From assembly GCF_038181555.1 (NCBI RefSeq), contig NZ_JBBWUA010000017.1, positions 1-64,000 of the forward strand: DNA of 64,000 bases. The letters run 5' to 3'. Shown one piece after another: positions 60,640 through 64,000 of the stretch. The position numbers and the translations under genes are program-made. This DNA comes from Desulfitobacterium sp038181555. GTDB taxonomy: Bacteria; Bacillota; Desulfitobacteriia; Desulfitobacteriales; Desulfitobacteriaceae. Position 1 is the first letter of the stretch. Each line of letters begins with the position of its first letter. The notes under the pieces are model-generated. The model was not told where the DNA came from and ran no database searches. It saw nothing but the letters and a program-made list of their open reading frames with translations.

Positions 60640-61752
60640 TCACCGAAGTGCATTCCCCTGAAGCTTGTCAACGATTCTTTGGAAGCCCTTATCCTCGGCA
60701 AGCACCGCGAAGGTCGGATTTTGAACCACGGCATCGGCCATGCTTTGGCGGATGGTCTTCTCATCTCGGGGCAAGTTCGTCCCCAGATCTAGATCCTCCA
60801 GCCAACTATCCAGCTGGTCGAAAAATGCGTCCCCGTGCAAAGACAGGGGATAAATATCCCCAGTGACCAAAGCGGTATACTCTTGGAGCATCGCTAAGGC
60901 TTTATCCTGATGCCCCTGAGCAACATACCCCTGCGCAGCAGTTAGATAGATACCCACGGTAACGGCAGGATGCAGCCGCTTGATATCAAAGGCCTCCACC
61001 ATGGCCAGGGCACGCCGGAGCATTTCCTCAAACTTTTCGCGTTCGTCGATGCAGAGGGCCATATAGGCAGGGAAAAAGTTGAATAGAACCACGATATTTT
61101 GAAAGATCCCTACCTGTAGGATTGACTTCGCTTCATTGACACGCCCCGTCATTTGATAGGCCGAAGCTAAGAGAGATTCGGGAGGCATAGCCGGCTCGAT
61201 TTTTCCTTCCAGTAGCTCCAGCACAGCCTGGGAATCCCCGAGTGCAAGGTTACACAGGGCCTCCAAGTATAACGCTTGCCTTGTGAATGACACATCATCG
61301 CTTTCCTCCCTGACCCGAATAAATAAAGCTTTCGCCTCGGCAATCAAAGCAGCTGTTTTTTGCGAATCCTTAGGCAGTCCCCCATGATTAATCATCAAAA
61401 GCCCCATTTGCAGCAATAAAGGGAAGCAGGAATAATACTTCTTGATGATCAGATGGCATTCTTCTAAGACTTCATCGACAGGTTTTGACGCAAAATCCGC
61501 CGACAGTCTTTTATAAAGCTGACGAATATCTTCTTTTCTCATTTGGGGCTTATAGTCCATCAATTCATCAATGCTAATATTAAAATAGGCCGCTAGCTGA
61601 GGAAGAAAGGTCACATCAGGATAGCTTTGCCCTGTCTCCCACTTGGAGACCGAAGCCTTAGAAACCCCCATATAACTTGCCAATTCATCTTGGGTAATCC
61701 CCTTTTCCCTACGCTTATTAACTATGACCTGAGCAATATTTATTTCCTTCAT
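60640..61752 (-). CDS. XRE-family regulator with TPR-like helical domain
   Basis: A 370-residue regulator. An N-terminal Cro/CI helix-turn-helix (EKGITQDELASYMGVSKASVSKWETG) is followed by about 300 residues of helical repeats suited to TPR-type ligand or peptide binding. The start is taken as the ATG at 61752 with GAGG eight bases upstream; ATG/GTG codons at 61758 and 61761 are alternatives. It precedes a CPBP protease gene on the same strand. Peptide-sensing regulators share this design, which is inference here. Confidence 0.83.
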   Translation of the reverse strand: MKEINIAQVIVNKRREKGITQDELASYMGVSKASVSKWETGQSYPDVTFLPQLAAYFNISIDELMDYKPQMRKEDIRQLYKRLSADFASKPVDEVLEECHLIIKKYYSCFPLLLQMGLLMINHGGLPKDSQKTAALIAEAKALFIRVREESDDVSFTRQALYLEALCNLALGDSQAVLELLEGKIEPAMPPESLLASAYQMTGRVNEAKSILQVGIFQNIVVLFNFFPAYMALCIDEREKFEEMLRRALAMVEAFDIKRLHPAVTVGIYLTAAQGYVAQGHQDKALAMLQEYTALVTGDIYPLSLHGDAFFDQLDSWLEDLDLGTNLPRDEKTIRQSMADAVVQNPTFAVLAEDKGFQRIVDKLQGNALR

Positions 61753-61937
61753 GATCATCACCTCACCTTTAATTTTAGCCAGCTTAAGAAGGAATACAAT
61801 GGATTCGCAGTTAACATACAGTGGAAAAAATCAACCAATGCGATATAGAGAAGAAAGTTGCCAAAAACCTTACTTTAACTAAAGCTTAGAAGAATTTATC
61901 CCAGGAGTGGAAAACCTTTAATATTAAGAGCATTAAA

Positions 61938-61980
61938 AAGGACCGTAGTAGATGAACTTTTGTTCATTACTGTGGTCCTT
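61938..61980 (-). terminator. Terminator of the exported-protein gene
   Basis: Arms AAGGACC/GGTCCTT with further pairing inside; the minus strand continues TTTTAATG. It lies 58 bp past the stop at 62038. Confidence 0.8.
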
Positions 61981-62037
61981 CATTATCTAACAATCCTATA
62001 CTTCCGAGTACTTCAAATCGTCAAGCCTTAATAAGCC

Positions 62038-62943
62038 TTACTTATCTTGATAAGGTGTATAAAGGACCTTGCCCTCTTGATCCGTGATTATAACCTCACC
62101 CATCCATCTCCACTCTTCTCCATGGACTGGGTCGGCATTTTCATCAAGGGTTAGCTTTTCGATGATGGCCTTATGATTTAAGCCTAAGCTATCCGTTGCG
62201 ATGACGGACATGGTTAGGGTTTCCCCTGCTGAAAGCGTCCATTTCTTATCAAACTCTGTCCAGAGACCACCGGTATTAACGGGCTCTTCCGTAACGACTT
62301 TTCCATCGACATCGACCACAAAAAGTGCTTTCTCTATAGTATTATTTTCTACGGGCTTAACCTCTAGGCTTAAATTCCCTTTGCCATGATATTCGCCGGA
62401 CAATTCCTTGGAGTTCTTGCTATAAATCGTCCCGCTATTTCTCTCGAGTCGGGCATGGACAGCTGGTAACACACTCCATTGTAGGTTCTCCATAATTTCT
62501 AGCTTTTCTGTTTTCTCAATACCACTGTCTGCTAAAACAACCTTGGCCTCGATGGGTTTAAAAATATCTACCCCTACCGTGCCGGTAAATGTTGTCCCGT
62601 TTTTACTCATGGTCACATTTTCATCCGATACAAAGAGTGTAGCTCGAGTGTCTGCCTTCGTTTCCTTCGGTGTGATATTAAAGGTTATAGGTACCGTCAG
62701 CTTCTCGCTATCAACCTTACCAAATGAATAGTCGTAGCTATCGACAATGCTGGATTGGCGTTTAAGCATGGAATCAATATTGGTGTAGATGTTGTTCATC
62801 TGCATCGACTGATTAGATTCTAGATGAGCCAACTGATTCTGCGTGTCCTGCAACTTCCTCTGCAAATCCCCGATATTCGCAAGGGATATCCCCTGCAAAA
62901 CAATAAGTATCGCAATTAAAATAAGTGGAAGATTCTTTTTCAT
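62038..62943 (-). CDS. Exported or membrane-anchored protein of unknown function
   Basis: A 301-residue protein with one N-terminal helix (LPLILIAILIVLQGISLA) that is a signal or anchor. A coiled-coil-like stretch (QRKLQDTQNQLAHLES) follows, then a beta-rich extracytoplasmic domain with many Thr/Val repeats. AGAGGGGGATAATC precedes the ATG at 62943. No family is recognised. It has its own terminator and no evident operon partner. Confidence 0.78.
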   Translation of the reverse strand: MKKNLPLILIAILIVLQGISLANIGDLQRKLQDTQNQLAHLESNQSMQMNNIYTNIDSMLKRQSSIVDSYDYSFGKVDSEKLTVPITFNITPKETKADTRATLFVSDENVTMSKNGTTFTGTVGVDIFKPIEAKVVLADSGIEKTEKLEIMENLQWSVLPAVHARLERNSGTIYSKNSKELSGEYHGKGNLSLEVKPVENNTIEKALFVVDVDGKVVTEEPVNTGGLWTEFDKKWTLSAGETLTMSVIATDSLGLNHKAIIEKLTLDENADPVHGEEWRWMGEVIITDQEGKVLYTPYQDK

Positions 62944-63053
62944 GATTATCCCCCTCTATTTTTTCCTCTATTGTCTATAGGAACCTTTCTTGATCTATGT
63001 ACTTTAGACACATTGTATCAGATTTCCTCCAGCAAAAGGGAAGCTTTGTAAAA

Positions 63054-63093
63054 AGACCGTAGTAATCCGCACTGTTGCCGGTTACTACGGTCT
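63054..63093 (-). terminator. Terminator after the NrfD-like gene
   Basis: Perfect 12-bp arms AGACCGTAGTAA/TTACTACGGTCT, followed on the minus strand by TTTTTAC. It resembles the terminator at 61938 in its CCGTAGTA part. Confidence 0.88.
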
Positions 63094-63126
63094 CTATCAA
63101 TATCTTGCTCTTACCAAGAGGCCAGC

Positions 63127-63999
63127 CTATTTTCTCGATGCGTTAGGTAAAAAATTGTACAGCCTAAAGGCAAGCGCAATTACAAATAGAACTACCCCAA
63201 AGGGAAGCAATCCTAAAGCCATCTCTAGAAGGGTGGGGAAATAGGGCCAAGAGCTGACAAAGGAAGACACCCCTTCCTGATAGGCGCCGGTTGCTACAGG
63301 ATAAGTCCAAGCCTCAATTCCTGCCCCGTTGATATTCAAGGTCAAGGGGATGGCGTTGAAGGAAGGGAACATCAACATCATCCGATGGGCGAAAACCCCG
63401 ATAAAGAGCAGGATACAGCCGAGGATGAGGGATTTAGGGGAGCTATTTCCCCTTTTCGTAAAGAAAAAGATCATGGTAAAGGCGGGCAAAAGTAGCTCCG
63501 TCCCATATAAAAACTTATATTCGCCAAAGAGCAGAGCAAAAAGCTCATGACCTTCTGCGCTTCCCCACCAACCATGAATCAGAAGATCCACTGCCACAAA
63601 GAAGAAATGCACGATCAGGGCACCGGCGACAATGACCGCGAGGGTCTTAAATGCCTCCTGATATTCCGCAAAGCCTTCTTTACCCACATAGAGAAGGGAG
63701 ATCAGAAGCACCAGAGCTGTTCCAGAGGCGACTGCCACCGCAATGAAGTCCGGGGGTAATATGGCCGTATTCCACCAACCGCGCGAGGCTTGGGTGGCGA
63801 AAATCAAAGCGGTTACCGTATGGATCAGCACCGCAAAGGGCAGGCCGATGATCGCTACGCGCTTAGACCACTTCTTGGAGAAAAGCTGAATTTCTTCTGG
63901 GGAGTGCTTTTTAGTCCACCCATTTAAAAAGCCTCGACCCTCTCTATGCCAATCAGGCAAAAGCTGCACATAGACACTTAAGAAGGTGACCACAATATA
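63127..63999 (-). CDS. NrfD-family membrane subunit (5' end outside window)
   Basis: At least 290 residues of a polysulfide-reductase NrfD-type protein with about eight helices in view. The frame is open to the window edge, so the N-terminus is missing; a GTG at 63993 is probably internal. Segments such as HTVTALIFATQASRGWW and the final NINGAGIEAWTYPV followed by WPYFPTLLEMAL match the longer, ten-helix NrfD/TtrC-like branch rather than the short DmsC-like copy at 7635-8558. Partner subunits should lie just upstream. Confidence 0.8.
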   Translation of the reverse strand, partial: YIVVTFLSVYVQLLPDWHREGRGFLNGWTKKHSPEEIQLFSKKWSKRVAIIGLPFAVLIHTVTALIFATQASRGWWNTAILPPDFIAVAVASGTALVLLISLLYVGKEGFAEYQEAFKTLAVIVAGALIVHFFFVAVDLLIHGWWGSAEGHELFALLFGEYKFLYGTELLLPAFTMIFFFTKRGNSSPKSLILGCILLFIGVFAHRMMLMFPSFNAIPLTLNINGAGIEAWTYPVATGAYQEGVSSFVSSWPYFPTLLEMALGLLPFGVVLFVIALAFRLYNFLPNASRK

Positions 64000-64000
64000 A

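Noticed and set aside
1..64000. CRISPR arrays, tRNA or rRNA genes, prophage
   Set aside because: No regularly spaced repeats, cloverleaf-like segments, rRNA sequence or phage structural genes were seen on either strand.

Overview
The window looks like chromosome from an anaerobic, low-to-mid GC Firmicute of the Desulfitobacterium/Desulfosporosinus type. This is inferred from gene content: three cytoplasmic molybdopterin oxidoreductases without Tat signals, NrfD-type membrane subunits, many Fe-S proteins, an arylsulfate sulfotransferase, a selenoprotein and heavy use of sigma-54. Almost every gene lies on the minus strand, so operons read from high to low coordinates.

Region by region (minus strand unless stated). 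1-220: tail and right end of an IS3-family element. 364-1531: nucleoside hydrolase and a zinc-ribbon protein. 1761-11367: an AcoR-like sigma-54 activator downstream of a respiratory operon (molybdopterin oxidoreductase, four-cluster Fe-S subunit, NrfD membrane subunit, radical SAM enzyme, second molybdopterin oxidoreductase). 11555-14160: IS4-type transposase debris, a truncated MFS tail, and a GC-rich, probably imported aromatic-acid MFS transporter with a small membrane partner. 14201-17746: a third molybdopterin enzyme with Fe-S subunit and small proteins. 18235-22405: two HdrD/GlpC-like CCG proteins, a DUF169-ferredoxin protein and a PhnP-like hydrolase. 22568-33265: a long operon (GNAT, DUF2064, Old Yellow Enzyme family, YnjBCD-like ABC transporter, kinase-like protein, trigger factor, zinc ribbon, OFA-type MFS). 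33624-37728: molybdate/tungstate-type ABC transporter with a THEP1-like NTPase and MobB, behind a Moco riboswitch. 38274-44153: methyltransferase (plus strand), NapH-like polyferredoxin, then an operon of ACR3-like transporter, methyltransferase and a UGA-containing glutaredoxin, then SelO. 44491-50669: PPOX-fold protein, tyrosine phenol-lyase, chemoreceptor, arylsulfate sulfotransferase. 50979-51826: NifX-like protein divergent from a DUF134 regulator. 51846-59103: sigma-54 two-component system and two YeiH-family transporters. 59419-64000: small zinc ribbon, CPBP protease, XRE regulator, exported protein, partial NrfD.

The unifying feature is regulatory. I find six near-consensus -24/-12 (sigma-54) promoters, all on the minus strand, at 1575, 11427, 17903, 33353, 38000 and 57090. 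They precede the nucleoside hydrolase, two molybdenum-enzyme operons, the ABC/OYE operon, the molybdenum-acquisition operon and the YeiH transporter. Several have upstream palindromes with the same geometry (5-bp arms, 3-bp spacer), and the YeiH promoter has four such sites in a row. This suggests a locally organised sigma-54 regulon joining substrate uptake, cofactor supply and molybdenum-dependent catabolism or respiration.

The most distinctive single gene, absent from ordinary ORF calling because of an in-frame UGA, is a 76-residue glutaredoxin-like selenoprotein (40654-40884). Its operon also encodes a BASS/ACR3 transporter and a SAM methyltransferase, behind a CsoR/CstR-type operator.
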